DNA of 64,000 nucleotides from contig NZ_VSZS01000064.1 of assembly GCF_008180155.1 (NCBI RefSeq), forward strand, positions 124,001-188,000. The letters are read 5' to 3'. The position numbers and the translations under genes were made by a program. The first letter of the stretch is position 1; each line of letters starts with the position of its first letter. This DNA comes from Neoaquamicrobium microcysteis (lineage in GTDB: Bacteria; Pseudomonadota; Alphaproteobacteria; Rhizobiales; Rhizobiaceae). The notes below the pieces were generated by a model. The model saw only the letters and a list, made by a program, of their open reading frames with translations, was not told where the DNA came from and searched no databases. This document shows, piece by piece, positions 47,101 through 57,852 of the stretch.

Positions 47101-47672
47101 CCGTCCAGTCTCCCCGTTCGCCGGTTCTCGATGCCGATGCCGTCGGTTCGTTCGGCATAGAGCGCGGGCTTGCCGCCCACCGCCTGCTGCAGATCCTGCC
47201 GACGCTGCCCGGCGACCAACGCGATGCCGCCATGCGGCGCTATCTCGACCGTGTCGGCAGAGACTGGACACAGGGCGAGCGCGAGAAGCTGGGCGCCTCG
47301 GTGGCGGCCCTGCTGGCCGATGCGCAGTATGCGCCGATCTTCGCGCCGGGCTCCCGCGCGGAGGTCGCCATCATGGGTCGGGTGACCATCGGTTCCGTCG
47401 AACGCGCGGTGTCTGGAAAGATCGACCGGCTGGTGGTCACCGACGACGCCGTGCTCATCGTCGACTACAAGACCAACCGTCCGCCGCCGGCCGCGCCGGG
47501 CGAGGTTCCGCAGGCGCATATCGCCCAGATGGCGCTCTATCGCGCGCTTCTGGCGCCGCTCTATCCGGGCAGGCCGGTGCGCGCCGCACTGGTCTACACC
47601 GAGCGCCCTATCCTCGTTCCGGTTTCGCCCGAGACGATGGATGCCGCGCTTGCCCGACTCACCCATGCGTGA
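44145..47672 (+). CDS. addA: Double-strand break repair helicase AddA
   Basis: AddA is the UvrD-type helicase and nuclease of AddAB. The 1175-residue protein has Walker [16 protein letters not shown], the [15 protein letters not shown] motif Ia, [14 protein letters not shown], motif V/VI blocks ([17 protein letters not shown] and [17 protein letters not shown]) and a C-terminal nuclease with [15 protein letters not shown] 44145 overlaps the addB stop; the frame begins 15 codons earlier only inside addB. This is the normal AddB-AddA order. Confidence 0.96.
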   Translation: MSDRPNIPEDTRAAQSAAATPGVSAWVSANAGSGKTHVLASRVIRLLLGGAEPSRILCLTYTRAAAANMAARVFANLARWTTLAEERLAAELTELEGRRPDAARIRLARRLFAHALETPGGLKIQTIHAFCEAVLHQFPLEANIAGHFEMLDSQMEAALVAEARREMIAHAAADAGADLAEAFAVVLEHGGESGLESLLGGIVAQRDALRAFIAQAGEGDARFRPFFEEFGFAETDTTASLAGAIWPDPYFNRGLAVAIGSRAAAAGKSIAETFASDLTNACALADPVERLDALRGLLLTKKSGGVWAAKSASRIMAKGVGEYFPDFVPEFERFAGAIDAACDRKALLAMLQATRAALVIADWLILRYQRLKSARGFLDFNDLITRTAALLARNDAGAWVQYKLDKGIDHILLDEAQDTSPDQWAVVNALASEFFAGIGAREGRTRTVFAVGDEKQSIYSFQGAEPESFALSGRTFRERVEGAEGRFEHVRLTRSFRSTEDVLSAVDLVFASETNRDGLTRDPEPIEHLAIRENAPGHVELWPSLSPTVVEEPDDWTQAIDHASAPAVRLAQQIASTIAHWLSSGEVIAGRGRLLAPGDVMVLVRKRDRFIHALGRELKNRRIPVAGADRLMLTGHIAVQDLMAAARVALQPEDDLSLAALLKSPAFGFDEDLLFELAARRPAGQSLLSALRASHSTDGRVTTALETVSRWRNEAGYKRPFEFFAGLLARDGLRRKFIARLGPEAGDVVDEFLNFCLVAERSGVVGLEALIALLDGGGPEIKREMDQTRGEVRIMTAHAAKGLEAPVVFLVDSGAAAFSDSHLPRLMPFEAPQRGWRGKGFLWRATSDMNNSFAQGLSATARRKAEQEYRRLLYVGMTRAEDRLVVCGYHGKRGQPEGAWHVMVRDALAGSPATREITHPATSETILRYQVTPSGPVALKAEQAGVAPTVPPLPPALMEDVPPAPVLPRPLSPSSAGVVIEPGPDAVQSPRSPVLDADAVGSFGIERGLAAHRLLQILPTLPGDQRDAAMRRYLDRVGRDWTQGEREKLGASVAALLADAQYAPIFAPGSRAEVAIMGRVTIGSVERAVSGKIDRLVVTDDAVLIVDYKTNRPPPAAPGEVPQAHIAQMALYRALLAPLYPGRPVRAALVYTERPILVPVSPETMDAALARLTHA

Positions 47673-47742
47673 GAGAAGGGTGCTTGAAGCACGCCTGCGC
47701 GCGCACCACATAGCTGCTGACACAATCCATCAGGAGACCGCC

Positions 47743-48066
47743 ATGGCCACCGTCACAACCGACAAGAACAACTTTCAGGCCGATGTGCTGCAGGCTGCCG
47801 AGCCCGTCGTCGTGGATTTCTGGGCCGAGTGGTGCGGCCCCTGCAAGATGATCGCCCCGGCTCTGGAAGAGATTTCGGCTGAACTCGGCGGCAAGGTGAA
47901 GATCGCCAAGCTGAACATCGACGAGAACCCGGAGCTCGCCGCCCAATACGGCGTGCGTTCCATCCCGACGCTCATGCTCTTCAAGGGCGGCGAGGTTGCC
48001 GACATGAAGGTCGGCGCCGCGCCCAAGACCGCGCTTTCGGCCTGGATCGGCGGCGCCGTCGCCTGA
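47743..48066 (+). CDS. trxA: Thioredoxin 1
   Basis: Thioredoxin reduces protein disulfides in the cytoplasm with electrons from TrxB. The 107-residue product has the active site AEWCGPCKM and the cis-proline loop RSIPTL. The ATG at 47743 follows CAGGAGACCG, giving MATVTTDKN; an open stretch back to 47641 overlaps the addA end and is spurious. It lies 70 bp after addA and ends in a terminator. Association with addA is common in rhizobia. Confidence 0.97.
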   Translation: MATVTTDKNNFQADVLQAAEPVVVDFWAEWCGPCKMIAPALEEISAELGGKVKIAKLNIDENPELAAQYGVRSIPTLMLFKGGEVADMKVGAAPKTALSAWIGGAVA

Positions 48067-48091
48067 ACAGGCCTGAAATTGAACTGAGAAC

Positions 48092-48120
48092 AGCCCGGCC
48101 TCTGCGCCGGGCTTTTTCTT
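48092..48120 (+). terminator. trxA terminator
   Basis: Stem AGCCCGGC...GCCGGGCT (48092-48113) followed by a T-run. Confidence 0.88.
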
Positions 48121-48308
48121 GGAGCCTTTCATGTTACCCGGAATGGTTCTGCCGGAGGAAATTCGGGACAAGGTCGAGGGCTTCGGCGAAGGTCGTATCG
48201 GGATACGGCCAAGTCCGAAGACCGAAGGATTTGGCCCGAATTGACCCGGCCCACGGATCGCTTCGTCATCGCCGAAACAGAACCGTTTCCGTGTAACGAT
48301 GAAAGGCT

Positions 48309-49646
48309 CTAGGCGGGCGGCGTGCCGTTCTTACGCAGCACCTCGCCGACGAGGTAGAGCGAGCCCGAGATAAGGATGCGCGGCGGATGATCGATGTCGT
48401 CCCAACCGTCACGCAGCAGCATAAGCGCGTTCTCCACCGATGCGACCGGCTCGGCCGGCAGGCCCGCGGCCGCTGCTCTTGCCGCCAGCTCGTCATTGGG
48501 CACGCCGGCATCGCTTTCGTTGACGGGAACGGTGAATACGCGCCGCGCCATGCCGACGAAATTGTGGAAGTAACCCGTCTGGTCCTTGGTGTTTATCATG
48601 CCCGCGATCAGCACCAGGGGCCGCGGCCGCTTTTCCTCCTGATCGGCCAGCATCTCGGCCACCACCGCGCCCGCGCCCGGGTTGTGCCCGCCGTCGATCC
48701 AGATTTCCGCGCCGCGCGGCGCAAGCGCGACGAGGCTTCCCTCCGTCAGCTTCTGCATCCGGCCGGGCCACTCGACCCGCGCCATCGCCGCATCGGCGAC
48801 GCGGTGGGTGATGCCGAAGCCGGCGGCCTTCACGGCGGCTATGGCGGCGGCAGCGTTGGCATACTGGTGCCGGCCCGGCAGGCGCGGCGGCGTCATGTCG
48901 AACAGCCCGTCATCGTCCTGATAGATCATGCGGCCGTTTTCCTCGAAGGCAAGGAAGTCCTGTCCGTAGACGAGCAGCGGGCAGTCGAGCCGGTCTGCGG
49001 TTTCGATCAGCACGTCGCGCGCCGGCTCGTATTCCTGCGCGCCGATCACCACCGGGCGGCCCGGCTTAATGATGCCGGCCTTTTCCGCCGCGATCAGTTC
49101 CACCCGGTCGCCCAGATAGGCTTCGTGGTCGAGCGAGATCGGCATGATGAGGCTGACGGCCGGCGAGGCGATCACGTTGGTGGCGTCGAAGCGTCCGCCG
49201 AGCCCCACCTCCACGATGGCCGCATCCGCCGGGTGCTCTGAAAACAGCACGAACATCGTTGCGGTGAGGATTTCGAAGACGGTGATCGTCTCGCCGCGAT
49301 TGGCTTCCGCCACGCGCGAGATCGCTTCGGCCAGCACGGTGTCTTCAACGAGGCTGCTGCCGCGTGGCCCACCGATGCGGTAGCGCTCGTGCCAGTTGAC
49401 GAGGTGCGGCGAGGTGTGGACGTGGCAGGTCAGCCCTGCCGCCTCCAGCAGCGCGCGCGAAAATGCGGCGGCCGAGCCCTTGCCGTTGGTGCCGGCGATG
49501 TGGATCACCGGCGGCATCCGGTCCTGCGGGTTGCCGAGCCGGTCGAGCAGCCGCCCGATGCGGTCGAGCGACAGGTCGAAACCCTTTGGATGGAGTGACA
49601 TCAGCCGCTCGATCTCGCGGTCGGCGGCGTGTGCTTCGATGGTCAT
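48309..49646 (-). CDS. folC: Bifunctional folylpolyglutamate synthase / dihydrofolate synthase
   Basis: FolC adds glutamate to dihydropteroate and extends polyglutamate tails of folates. The 445-residue Mur-ligase-like protein has P-loop HIAGTNGKGSAAAFSRA, SPHLVNWHERYRIGG and a VEVGLGGRFDATNV block, with DGGHNPGAGAVVAE near the C-domain. It is the last gene of trpF-trpB-trpA-accD-folC, 40 bp after accD. The accD-folC pair is conserved in many proteobacteria. Confidence 0.96.
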   Translation of the reverse strand: MTIEAHAADREIERLMSLHPKGFDLSLDRIGRLLDRLGNPQDRMPPVIHIAGTNGKGSAAAFSRALLEAAGLTCHVHTSPHLVNWHERYRIGGPRGSSLVEDTVLAEAISRVAEANRGETITVFEILTATMFVLFSEHPADAAIVEVGLGGRFDATNVIASPAVSLIMPISLDHEAYLGDRVELIAAEKAGIIKPGRPVVIGAQEYEPARDVLIETADRLDCPLLVYGQDFLAFEENGRMIYQDDDGLFDMTPPRLPGRHQYANAAAAIAAVKAAGFGITHRVADAAMARVEWPGRMQKLTEGSLVALAPRGAEIWIDGGHNPGAGAVVAEMLADQEEKRPRPLVLIAGMINTKDQTGYFHNFVGMARRVFTVPVNESDAGVPNDELAARAAAAGLPAEPVASVENALMLLRDGWDDIDHPPRILISGSLYLVGEVLRKNGTPPA

Positions 49647-49686
49647 GGCGACCGTCCCCGGTGTCGCGGCTGTGAAGGCAGTGGTA

Positions 49687-50613
49687 TCAGGCCTGCGCCA
49701 CGGTTTCGGCGACGGCGGTCGGCGGCGGCAGGATTTCCGGCTCGATGGGCTTTGCCGCGCTGGCCTTCTGCTTGAGCAGTATCTTCAGCAGCCGCGCCAC
49801 CGTTTCCTTCATCTCAAGGCGCGAGACGACCATGTCGACCATCCCGTGCTCCATCAGATATTCGGAGCGCTGGAAGCCTTCGGGCAGCTTTTCGCGGATC
49901 GTCTGCTCGATAACGCGCGCGCCGGCAAAGCCGATCACCGCGCCCGGCTCGGCGATGTGGATGTCGCCCAGCATCGCGTAGGAGGCGGTCACGCCGCCGG
50001 TGGTGGGGTTGGTCAGCACGACGATGTAGGGCAGGCCTGCTTCCTTCAGCCGGTCGACTGCGACCGTGGTGCGGGCAAGCTGCATCAGCGACAGGATGCC
50101 TTCCTGCATCCGCGCGCCGCCCGAGGCCGAAAACAGCACCAGCGGACGCTTCAGCTCGATCGCCTTCTCGAATCCCCTGACGATCGCCTCGCCGGCCGCC
50201 ATGCCCAGCGACCCGCCCATGAAGGCGAAGTCCTGCACGGTGACGACGATCGGCAGATCCTCGATCGTGCCGGTCCCCGACAGCACGGCGTCCTCAAGCC
50301 CGGTGCGCGACTTGTAGTCCTTGAGGCGGTCGGTGTAGCGCTTCTCGTCGCGGAACTTCAGCGGATCGACCGGAACCTTGGGGCTTTCCAGCAGCTCGTA
50401 CGCGCCGTTGTCGAAGAACGCCTTCAGCCGCTCCTTGGCCGAGATCTTCATGTGGTAGCCGGAAGACGGGATCACCCACTGGTTGCCCTCCAGCTCGGTA
50501 TGGAACACCATCTCGCCGGTCTCGGGATCCTTGATCCACAGGTTCTCGGGCATGTCGCGCCGGCCAAGAAACGAATTGATCTTGGGGCGGACGAAATTGG
50601 TGATCCAGTTCAT
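49687..50613 (-). CDS. accD: Acetyl-CoA carboxylase carboxyltransferase subunit beta, lacking the zinc-ribbon cysteines
   Basis: AccD with AccA transfers CO2 from biotin to acetyl-CoA, giving malonyl-CoA. The 308-residue product shows the carboxyltransferase core ([48 protein letters not shown]). The N-terminal zinc-ribbon region is present in length ([20 protein letters not shown]) but has no cysteine, and I see none in the whole protein, whereas E. coli AccD binds zinc with four. Rhizobial AccD proteins share this loss. It lies 48 bp after trpA. Confidence 0.96.
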   Translation of the reverse strand: MNWITNFVRPKINSFLGRRDMPENLWIKDPETGEMVFHTELEGNQWVIPSSGYHMKISAKERLKAFFDNGAYELLESPKVPVDPLKFRDEKRYTDRLKDYKSRTGLEDAVLSGTGTIEDLPIVVTVQDFAFMGGSLGMAAGEAIVRGFEKAIELKRPLVLFSASGGARMQEGILSLMQLARTTVAVDRLKEAGLPYIVVLTNPTTGGVTASYAMLGDIHIAEPGAVIGFAGARVIEQTIREKLPEGFQRSEYLMEHGMVDMVVSRLEMKETVARLLKILLKQKASAAKPIEPEILPPPTAVAETVAQA

Positions 50614-50661
50614 TGCAGTATCCTCGGCTGCTTGTGCAACTCGGTCTAGATGGGACGACTA

Positions 50662-51501
50662 TCAGGCAGGAGCAAGGCGCGCGTCGCGCACGCCGTGCGC
50701 CAGCCCGTCCACCAGCGTGGCGACGGCCTCGGCAGGATCGGCCACCATCTTGCCGTCAGGGCCGATCACGTTGGCGACCGCGTTGACGATGGCGGTACCG
50801 ACCACCACGCCGTCGGCCGATGCGCCGATGGCGCGCGCCTGGCTTGCCGTCTTGACGCCGAAGCCGACGCAGACCGGCAGGCCGGTATGCGCCTTGATGC
50901 GCGACACGGCGCCGGCAACCTTGCTGGTGTCGGGCAGCGCCGAGCCGGTGATGCCGGTCATCGACACGTAGTAGACGAAGCCCGACGTGTTCTCGAGAAC
51001 CTTGGGCAGGCGCTTGTCGTCGGTTGTGGGTGTCGCCAGCCGGATGAAGTTGATGCCGGCTTTCAGCGCTGGGATGCACAGCTCGTCGTCCATCTCGGGC
51101 GGCAGGTCGACGACGATCAGCCCGTCGATGCCCGATGCCTTCGCATCGGCCAGGAAGCGCTCGACGCCGTAGATGTAGATCGGGTTGTAATAGCCCATCA
51201 TGACGATCGGGGTCTCGTCGTCTTCCTTGCGGAAGTCGGCGGCCATCGCCAGCGTCTTGGCCAGCGTCTGGCCGCTTTTCAGCGCGCGCAGGCCCGCCGC
51301 CTGGATGGCGGGGCCGTCGGCCATCGGGTCGGAGAACGGCATGCCCAGCTCGATGACGTCCGCACCCGATTTCGGCAGCGCCTTCATGATGCGCAGCGAC
51401 GTCTCGTAGTCCGGGTCGCCGCCCATGAAGTAGGTCACCAGCGCCGGGCGGCCTTCCTGCTTCAGCTTCGCCATGCGGCGGTCGATGCGGGTATTCGTCA
51501 T
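50662..51501 (-). CDS. trpA: Tryptophan synthase alpha subunit
   Basis: TrpA cleaves indole-3-glycerol phosphate to indole and glyceraldehyde phosphate, channelling indole to TrpB. The 279-residue barrel has catalytic Glu in [16 protein letters not shown] and Asp in [12 protein letters not shown], plus the [10 protein letters not shown] phosphate loop. ATG 51501 is the true start, 2 bp after the trpB stop; a longer frame to 51675 is inside trpB. Confidence 0.97.
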   Translation of the reverse strand: MTNTRIDRRMAKLKQEGRPALVTYFMGGDPDYETSLRIMKALPKSGADVIELGMPFSDPMADGPAIQAAGLRALKSGQTLAKTLAMAADFRKEDDETPIVMMGYYNPIYIYGVERFLADAKASGIDGLIVVDLPPEMDDELCIPALKAGINFIRLATPTTDDKRLPKVLENTSGFVYYVSMTGITGSALPDTSKVAGAVSRIKAHTGLPVCVGFGVKTASQARAIGASADGVVVGTAIVNAVANVIGPDGKMVADPAEAVATLVDGLAHGVRDARLAPA

Positions 51502-51503
51502 CG

Positions 51504-52724
<1,221 letters not shown>

Positions 52725-52749
52725 GGCCGGTCTCCTCGGGGTGGTGCCG

Positions 52750-53409
52750 TCAGGCGGCGCTTGCGTTGCGCGCGGTCCTCACGGCCTGGAAGAAATCTGC
52801 TATCAGCGCCGCGTCCTTGACGCCCGGCGCGCTTTCCACGCCCGACGAGATGTCGATGCCGGGCGGAGTGGCAAGGCGCAGCGCGTCGCCGATATTGGCG
52901 GCGTTGAGCCCTCCCGAAAGCATGTAATCGATGCCGGGGTCAAGGGCCGCCAGCAGTCGCCAGTTGAACGACACGCCGTTGCCGCCCGGCAGGTCGGAGC
53001 CCTTCGGCGGCTTGGCGTCGAAGAGGAAGCGGTCGGCCACGCCGCGGAACGGCTCAATCTTGTCCAGATCGGCCGCCTCGCTGATGGCGAAAGCCTTCAT
53101 AACCGGCAGGCCGTAGCGCGCCTTCACGTGTGCGACGCGCTCCGGCGGTTCCTTGCCGTGAAGCTGCAGCATGTCGGGCGACATGGCCGCAACGATGCCG
53201 TCGAGGATGCTGTCGTCGGCATCCACCGTCACCGCCACCGCCTGCGCATGCCCCCGCGCGGCCGCGCGCAGTGCTCCGGCCGTCTGGGGCTCCACGTTCC
53301 GCGGGCTCCTGGCAAAGAAGATGAAGCCGACATGCGAAGCGCCGCCCGCCAGCGCGGCGTCCAGCGCGTCCGGCGTCTTCAGGCCGCATATCTTGATGTC
53401 GAGGCTCAT
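52750..53409 (-). CDS. trpF: Phosphoribosylanthranilate isomerase
   Basis: TrpF rearranges phosphoribosylanthranilate to CdRP. The 219-residue barrel starts [19 protein letters not shown] with catalytic Cys8 and ends with the Asp-containing [13 protein letters not shown] and [14 protein letters not shown] blocks. I used ATG 53409; the frame is open far upstream to 54264 but that part is antisense to or out of frame with other genes. It is the first gene of trpF-trpB-trpA-accD-folC. Confidence 0.96.
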   Translation of the reverse strand: MSLDIKICGLKTPDALDAALAGGASHVGFIFFARSPRNVEPQTAGALRAAARGHAQAVAVTVDADDSILDGIVAAMSPDMLQLHGKEPPERVAHVKARYGLPVMKAFAISEAADLDKIEPFRGVADRFLFDAKPPKGSDLPGGNGVSFNWRLLAALDPGIDYMLSGGLNAANIGDALRLATPPGIDISSGVESAPGVKDAALIADFFQAVRTARNASAA

Positions 53410-53441
53410 GGCCTCCTTATCGGCATGAAAAGCGGCGGATT

Positions 53442-54101
53442 TCAAGAAGCCGCGACAAGTCCGAGCACGATCCCGCCAAAGGTGCCGAGCAGGAGAACGG
53501 CGGGCGCCAGCAGCAGCGCGCGCAGCGCCGTCTGTCGCGCATAGTCCCGAAAGAATATGTACTGCACGGCGAGGAACCAGAGCGTCACCGCCGCGAACGC
53601 GGCATAGACGGACCATGAATCGTGCTGGATGTTCACCAGCGTCGGCGACGCGATCAGCGCGAACGGCGCGCAGATGTAGCATTGCAGGTAGAACGGCGTG
53701 CGCAGCGTTTCGCGAGAGACCGGACCGGGCGTCAGCAGGTCGAGCAACAGCGCGCCGCAAAGCGGAAACAGCGAAAACACCACCATCCGGTAGAAGACGA
53801 GGAAGAACCACGATGTCGTTACGAGGCTGCCGATGGGTGTGCCCTCGAGCAGGGCGCGCTGGTCGGCGCTGAACGGGGCCAGGAAGGTGCCTATCGCGAT
53901 GGAGATGAAGATCAGCAGCGCCGGGCGGATCGCTTCCGCGAAAGCCGAGTCCTGGTCCTTTCGCGCCTCGGCATAGACATATTGCAGCGTCGAGGCCGGA
54001 AAGATGATCATGCGCAGCAGGGTGAGCGGATAAAACAATATCCACATCATCACGTCGTAGATGCCCTGCTCGACCGCCTTGGCGAAGTTGAAGAAGTCCA
54101 A
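53442..54101 (-). CDS. Six-segment membrane protein of unknown function (Yip1/permease-like)
   Basis: The 219-residue protein has a short amphipathic N-terminus, then about five to six hydrophobic segments (about residues 23-38, 63-80, 95-125, 137-155, 165-185 and 190-215). RTPFYLQCYICAPFALIASP recalls Yip1-domain proteins, but the match is only a pattern. It lies 32 bp upstream of trpF on the same strand and may be read with it. I cannot name a function. Confidence 0.7.
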   Translation of the reverse strand: MDFFNFAKAVEQGIYDVMMWILFYPLTLLRMIIFPASTLQYVYAEARKDQDSAFAEAIRPALLIFISIAIGTFLAPFSADQRALLEGTPIGSLVTTSWFFLVFYRMVVFSLFPLCGALLLDLLTPGPVSRETLRTPFYLQCYICAPFALIASPTLVNIQHDSWSVYAAFAAVTLWFLAVQYIFFRDYARQTALRALLLAPAVLLLGTFGGIVLGLVAAS

Positions 54102-54242
54102 TCCGGCCTCCGCGGTCGTGCGACATATGACGCAACGCTTGCCACGAAACGCCCCTCAAGTCGAGGAAACCCGCCCGGTTCAATCCGCCGCCGTCTTGGT
54201 CTAGGCTGTACCGGCTGGCGACAAGGCGGGAGGATGCGATCC

Positions 54243-54461
54243 ATGAGCGACAATGAGACGACACGGCTGCGCGCCAAGCTCGAGCAGGCCCGCGCGGTGA
54301 TAGCCGAGCTGGTCGGCACGCAGGGCGCGCTGGGCTCCGAAGGAGACCGAGCCCTCGACTATTTTGCCGACGATCGCTTCGATCCCGGGTTTCTGCCCTG
54401 GCCGCGCCACGCCGCCGAAGGTACGCGGCCTGAAGACCTCAACGCCGCCAACGACGATTGA
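54243..54461 (+). CDS. Small hypothetical protein
   Basis: A 72-residue protein from ATG 54243, with GCGGGAGG about 10-17 nt upstream. It has a short coiled segment (LRAKLEQARAVIAELV) and a tail with DYFADDRFDPGFLPWP. It resembles no family I recognise. It sits alone between a minus-strand membrane-protein gene and the minus-strand YgjP-like gene; the stop is 19 bp from the end of the latter. Start context and codon bias support it as a gene. Confidence 0.6.
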   Translation: MSDNETTRLRAKLEQARAVIAELVGTQGALGSEGDRALDYFADDRFDPGFLPWPRHAAEGTRPEDLNAANDD

Positions 54462-54480
54462 CGCCAATTCAAGCCGGCCC

Positions 54481-55245
54481 TTAGTCGAACTGGATAGCCT
54501 GCAAGGCGTTGCCGTTGCGCTTGAGCCAGGCGCGCGCCTCTTCGGTGCGCGGGCATAGCTCCCTGCACAACGCCCAGAATTTCGGCCCGTGGTTCATCTC
54601 GCGCAGATGCGCCACCTCGTGTGCGACGAGGTAGTCGATCACCGTCGGCGGCGCCATCATGATGCGCCACGAGAAGGAAAGGCTCCCGTCGGCCGTGCAC
54701 GACCCCCAGCGCGACGAGGTGTCCTTGAACCGGATCGCCTTGGCGGGCCGGCCCACGCTTGCGGTGTGCTTCGCCACCAGCGCATCGATGTCGCGCTTCG
54801 CCTCGCGTTTGAGGAAATCGGCCAGCCGCCGCGGCAGATGCCGCCGCTCGCCGTGCACCAGCAGCGCCGGCACGCCTTCCTCCTCGCCTTGCGTGACCGT
54901 GCCGCGCCGTCCTGGCTCGTGCACGATCAGGTGCGGCACGCCGCGCAGCGGCAGCCTGATGCCGGGGCGCACCTGCGGCCGGTCCGGCACCTTGGCGAGC
55001 TTCGTTTCGAGCCAGCCCTGATGCCGGTCGAGGAAGCGCTCCACCTCGCCGCGCGCCAGCCCCGGCGGAATGGTGATGCGCAGGCCCTTGCCGCCGGCGT
55101 CGATGCGCAGTGTCAGACGCTTGGCGCGGTCGTTCTCGACGATCCGCAGCGGCAGTTCGCGGTCGGCCACGACATGCGTGCGCTCGAGCGGCGCGGCCCG
55201 GGGCGCAGGGCGCGACGCGATCTTTCTGAGGAAGCCGAACGACAT
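54481..55245 (-). CDS. YgjP/DUF45 family zinc metalloprotease-like protein
   Basis: The 254-residue protein has an N-terminal basic segment, then a SprT-like domain with FKDTSSRWGSCTADGSL and the zinc motif YLVAHEVAHLREMNHGPKFW (HExxH plus a later His). This is the YgjP (M48-like, formerly DUF45) family. Its natural substrate is not established. It starts at ATG 55245 and its stop lies 19 bp from the small hypothetical gene on the opposite strand. Confidence 0.9.
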   Translation of the reverse strand: MSFGFLRKIASRPAPRAAPLERTHVVADRELPLRIVENDRAKRLTLRIDAGGKGLRITIPPGLARGEVERFLDRHQGWLETKLAKVPDRPQVRPGIRLPLRGVPHLIVHEPGRRGTVTQGEEEGVPALLVHGERRHLPRRLADFLKREAKRDIDALVAKHTASVGRPAKAIRFKDTSSRWGSCTADGSLSFSWRIMMAPPTVIDYLVAHEVAHLREMNHGPKFWALCRELCPRTEEARAWLKRNGNALQAIQFD

Positions 55246-55297
55246 GAAGCCAGTCTACCCGATTCGCGATGATGGTGGAGCGACGCAACCCTCCTGT

Positions 55298-55335
55298 AAA
55301 ACCGAAAACGGCGCCGGATTTCTCCAGCGCCGTTT
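55298..55335 (-). terminator. Likely terminator of the DUF2852 gene
   Basis: Stem AAACGGCGC...GCGCCGTTT (55306-55335) is followed on the minus strand by TCGGTTTTA, about 35 bp after the DUF2852 stop. Confidence 0.65.
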
Positions 55336-55367
55336 CCGGGAGGATGCACTCGCGTGCAAGCCTTGGT

Positions 55368-55802
55368 CTAGACGTCGTCGAGCAGGCCTTCGCCCTTCCT
55401 GGGCTTGCGCGGCGCGGGCGTCGTCTTGGAGCGGTCGGCCATGAAGCGGTCGAACTCCTGCTGGTCCTTGGCGCGGCGCAGTTCGCTCAGGTACGAGTCG
55501 AATTCGGCGCGCATTTCGTCCAGCTTGCGGCGCTCTTCCTCGATGCGCTCCAGTTCCTTCTGGCGCCAGTCGTCGAAGGCGACGTTTCCGGTGCGTCCAT
55601 ACATGGCAGGCCCTTTGCGGCACGATCCAAAGAAGTTCTCGCGTGCTTTGCTCCAGTCGCCTTTGAAACCATCGAGGCGATCGCCCCAGATGATGTAGGC
55701 GAGCATGGCAAGGCCGAGCGGCCAGAAGACCATGAAGCCCACGACCATCAGCGCAATGGTGGCTGGCGTCCATGCGGGACGGATCAGAGCGGTTTTTGTC
55801 AT
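55368..55802 (-). CDS. DUF2852 family membrane protein
   Basis: The 144-residue protein has one or two N-terminal membrane segments (about residues 16-40, TIALMVVGFMVFWPLGLAML), then a charged coiled region (EEERRKLDEMRAEFD) and a basic tail. This matches DUF2852, common in rhizobia and of unknown function. ATG 55802 is the start; the frame is open upstream because it is antisense to the BenE gene. It is 107 bp downstream of benE on the same strand. Confidence 0.87.
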   Translation of the reverse strand: MTKTALIRPAWTPATIALMVVGFMVFWPLGLAMLAYIIWGDRLDGFKGDWSKARENFFGSCRKGPAMYGRTGNVAFDDWRQKELERIEEERRKLDEMRAEFDSYLSELRRAKDQQEFDRFMADRSKTTPAPRKPRKGEGLLDDV

Positions 55803-55909
55803 GAATATCCGTTCCTTCCAGTTCGGGCGCAGCCCCGTTTGGCTGCATGATTTCGAAATGGGAACGGCAAAATGGCGATTCAAGATGGCCCTGTGTAAAA
55901 CCGGGCAAC

Positions 55910-57064
55910 CTATTGTTTCGGTTGGCGCATTTTCATCCGGTCGAGCGCCAGCACGATCAGGCCCGCCACGAGCCCCCAGAAAGCCGCACCTATTCCGCCC
56001 AGCGTCAGCCCCGAGGCGGTGACGGCGAAGGCCACCGTCGCCGCGATCCTGTCGCCCGGATCGGTCATCGCTATCGACAGCGCGTTGGCGAGCGGGGCGA
56101 GCAGGCCCAGACCCGCCACCAGCACGATCAGGCTTGGCGGCAGCACCGCGAACAGGGCCACCAGCGATGCCCCGAACAGCGCGAAGACCAGATAGGTCAG
56201 GGCGTAGAACGGCCCCGTCAGCCAGCGCTTGTCGGGGTCGGGGTGCGCGTCCGGCCCGGTGCAGATGGCGGCCGAGATCGCGGCGAGGTTGGTGGTGATC
56301 GCGCCGAAGGGCGCGGTGAGCAGCGATACGCCCCCCGTCACCGCGATCAGCGGCCCGGCCGGCGGCTGGTAGCCCGATGCGCGAAGCACTGCTAGGCCCG
56401 ACAGGTTCTGCGAGGCCATCGTCACCAGATAGAGCGGTATCGCCAGCCCGATCACCGACGCCGGCGAGAACGACGGCGCGATCCATGTCAGCGTGGAGAT
56501 TTCCAGCGCCGGGAGTTCGGGCACCCGTCCGGTGAACCATGCCAGCAGCGCCCCTCCCACCAGGACCAGCAGCACCGACAGCGCCGGGCTGAACAGCCTG
56601 ACGACGAAGAACCCGGCCAGCAGCGGCAGCACCAGCGCCGCGTCGGCCTGCACGCTGCGCGCGGCCGCCATCACGAAGGTCACGACGATGCCGGCGAGCA
56701 TTCCAGATGCGATGGATGCCGGAATCCGCGAGATCAGGCGCGTCAGCGGCCCGAACAGGCCGGTGGCGACCAGCAATATGGCGGCGACGATGAACGCCCC
56801 GATCGCCTCCTCGACCGAAAAGCCGACGCTGGCGGCCACGAGTGCCGCGCCCGGCGTCGACCACGCCGTCACGATCGGCATGCGATAGCGCCATGACAGC
56901 CAGGCCGTCTCCACCGCCATGGCAAGGCACACCGCCGCCACCCAGCTCGTCGTCTGCGCGCGGTCTGCGCCCACGGCGCTGGCGGCGGCGATAATCAGGG
57001 CCAGCGTCCCGCCGAAGCCGACGATGGCCGCCACGAAGGCGGAAGCCGGCACCGATGCCCTCAT
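55910..57064 (-). CDS. benE: BenE family transporter (benzoate/aromatic-type)
   Basis: The 384-residue protein has about 11-12 hydrophobic segments and the BenE-family features: GFGGTLALIIAAASAVGA at the start, TPGAALVAAS, and TAPFGAITTNLAAISAAICTG. Characterised members import benzoate by proton symport; the substrate here is not shown, and no benzoate-degradation gene is near. Its start overlaps the alpha/beta hydrolase stop by 4 nt (57061-57064), so the two are co-translated. Confidence 0.88.
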   Translation of the reverse strand: MRASVPASAFVAAIVGFGGTLALIIAAASAVGADRAQTTSWVAAVCLAMAVETAWLSWRYRMPIVTAWSTPGAALVAASVGFSVEEAIGAFIVAAILLVATGLFGPLTRLISRIPASIASGMLAGIVVTFVMAAARSVQADAALVLPLLAGFFVVRLFSPALSVLLVLVGGALLAWFTGRVPELPALEISTLTWIAPSFSPASVIGLAIPLYLVTMASQNLSGLAVLRASGYQPPAGPLIAVTGGVSLLTAPFGAITTNLAAISAAICTGPDAHPDPDKRWLTGPFYALTYLVFALFGASLVALFAVLPPSLIVLVAGLGLLAPLANALSIAMTDPGDRIAATVAFAVTASGLTLGGIGAAFWGLVAGLIVLALDRMKMRQPKQ

Positions 57065-57852
57065 CGCTGCAGTTCCGCTGCCCGCGCGACGAGGCCTTCC
57101 AGCGCCGAGACGATCATGGCGAGATCTTGCGGGCGCGACAGGCGGTGGTCGCCGTCGCGCACCAGCGACAGCGTCACGTCGTCGGCCGGCAGGTGCTCCA
57201 CCAGCTTAAGCGCGTGGGTGTATGGCACGTCGGGGTCGTCCATGCCTTGCAGGATGTGCACCGGACAGTGCGTATCGACCACGCCGGTCATCACGCGGTT
57301 GGCCCGCCCGTCCTCGAACAGCGCGCGCGTGTAGATGTTGGGCTCGGGTGAATATTCCGAGTGCTCCTCGAAATATCCCTTCTCAGCCAGGTCGCGGCGC
57401 TGCGCATCGTCAAGCTGCGGTTCCATCAGCTCGGCGGTGAAGTCCGGCGCGGGCGCGAGCAGCAGCAGGCCCGCCAGCCGTTCGTGTTCACCCGCTTTGT
57501 GCAGTTCCTGCACCATGCGCAACGCGATCCACGCGCCCATCGACGAGCCGACGAGGATTTGCGGCCCTACGGTGCGCTGGCGGAAGACCGCAAGGCTCTG
57601 GGCCAGCCAGCGCGAGATGGTGCCGTCGGCAAATGCGCCGCCAGACTCGCCATGGCCCGAATAGTCGTGGCGTGTAAACGCGCGTCCGTGTCCTGCCGCC
57701 CAGGCGTCGAGCGTCTCGGCCTTGGTGCCCAACATGTCGGATCGGTAGCCGCCCAGCCACACCACGCCGGGCGTCCTGCCGTTGCGATGGCGCAGCGCGA
57801 TCCGGTCGCCGTCGACGGTCAGGAATGTGGGCTCTGCTGGCGTCGTGGACAT
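57061..57852 (-). CDS. Alpha/beta hydrolase (ABHD10-like)
   Basis: The 263-residue protein has the alpha/beta hydrolase fold: oxyanion region VVWLGGYRSDMLGTKA, nucleophile elbow VGSSMGAWIA, catalytic Asp in LQGMDDPDVPYTHA and His in RDGDHRLSRPQD. It resembles ABHD10 palmitoyl-thioesterase-like proteins. The natural substrate is unknown. It is the first gene of a two-gene unit with benE and is divergent from infC. Confidence 0.87.
   Translation of the reverse strand: MSTTPAEPTFLTVDGDRIALRHRNGRTPGVVWLGGYRSDMLGTKAETLDAWAAGHGRAFTRHDYSGHGESGGAFADGTISRWLAQSLAVFRQRTVGPQILVGSSMGAWIALRMVQELHKAGEHERLAGLLLLAPAPDFTAELMEPQLDDAQRRDLAEKGYFEEHSEYSPEPNIYTRALFEDGRANRVMTGVVDTHCPVHILQGMDDPDVPYTHALKLVEHLPADDVTLSLVRDGDHRLSRPQDLAMIVSALEGLVARAAELQR

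Noticed and set aside
44073-47723. 1216-codon minus-strand open frame antisense to addA
   Set aside because: AddA motifs on the plus strand are complete; the antisense product is low-complexity Arg/His/Gly-rich.
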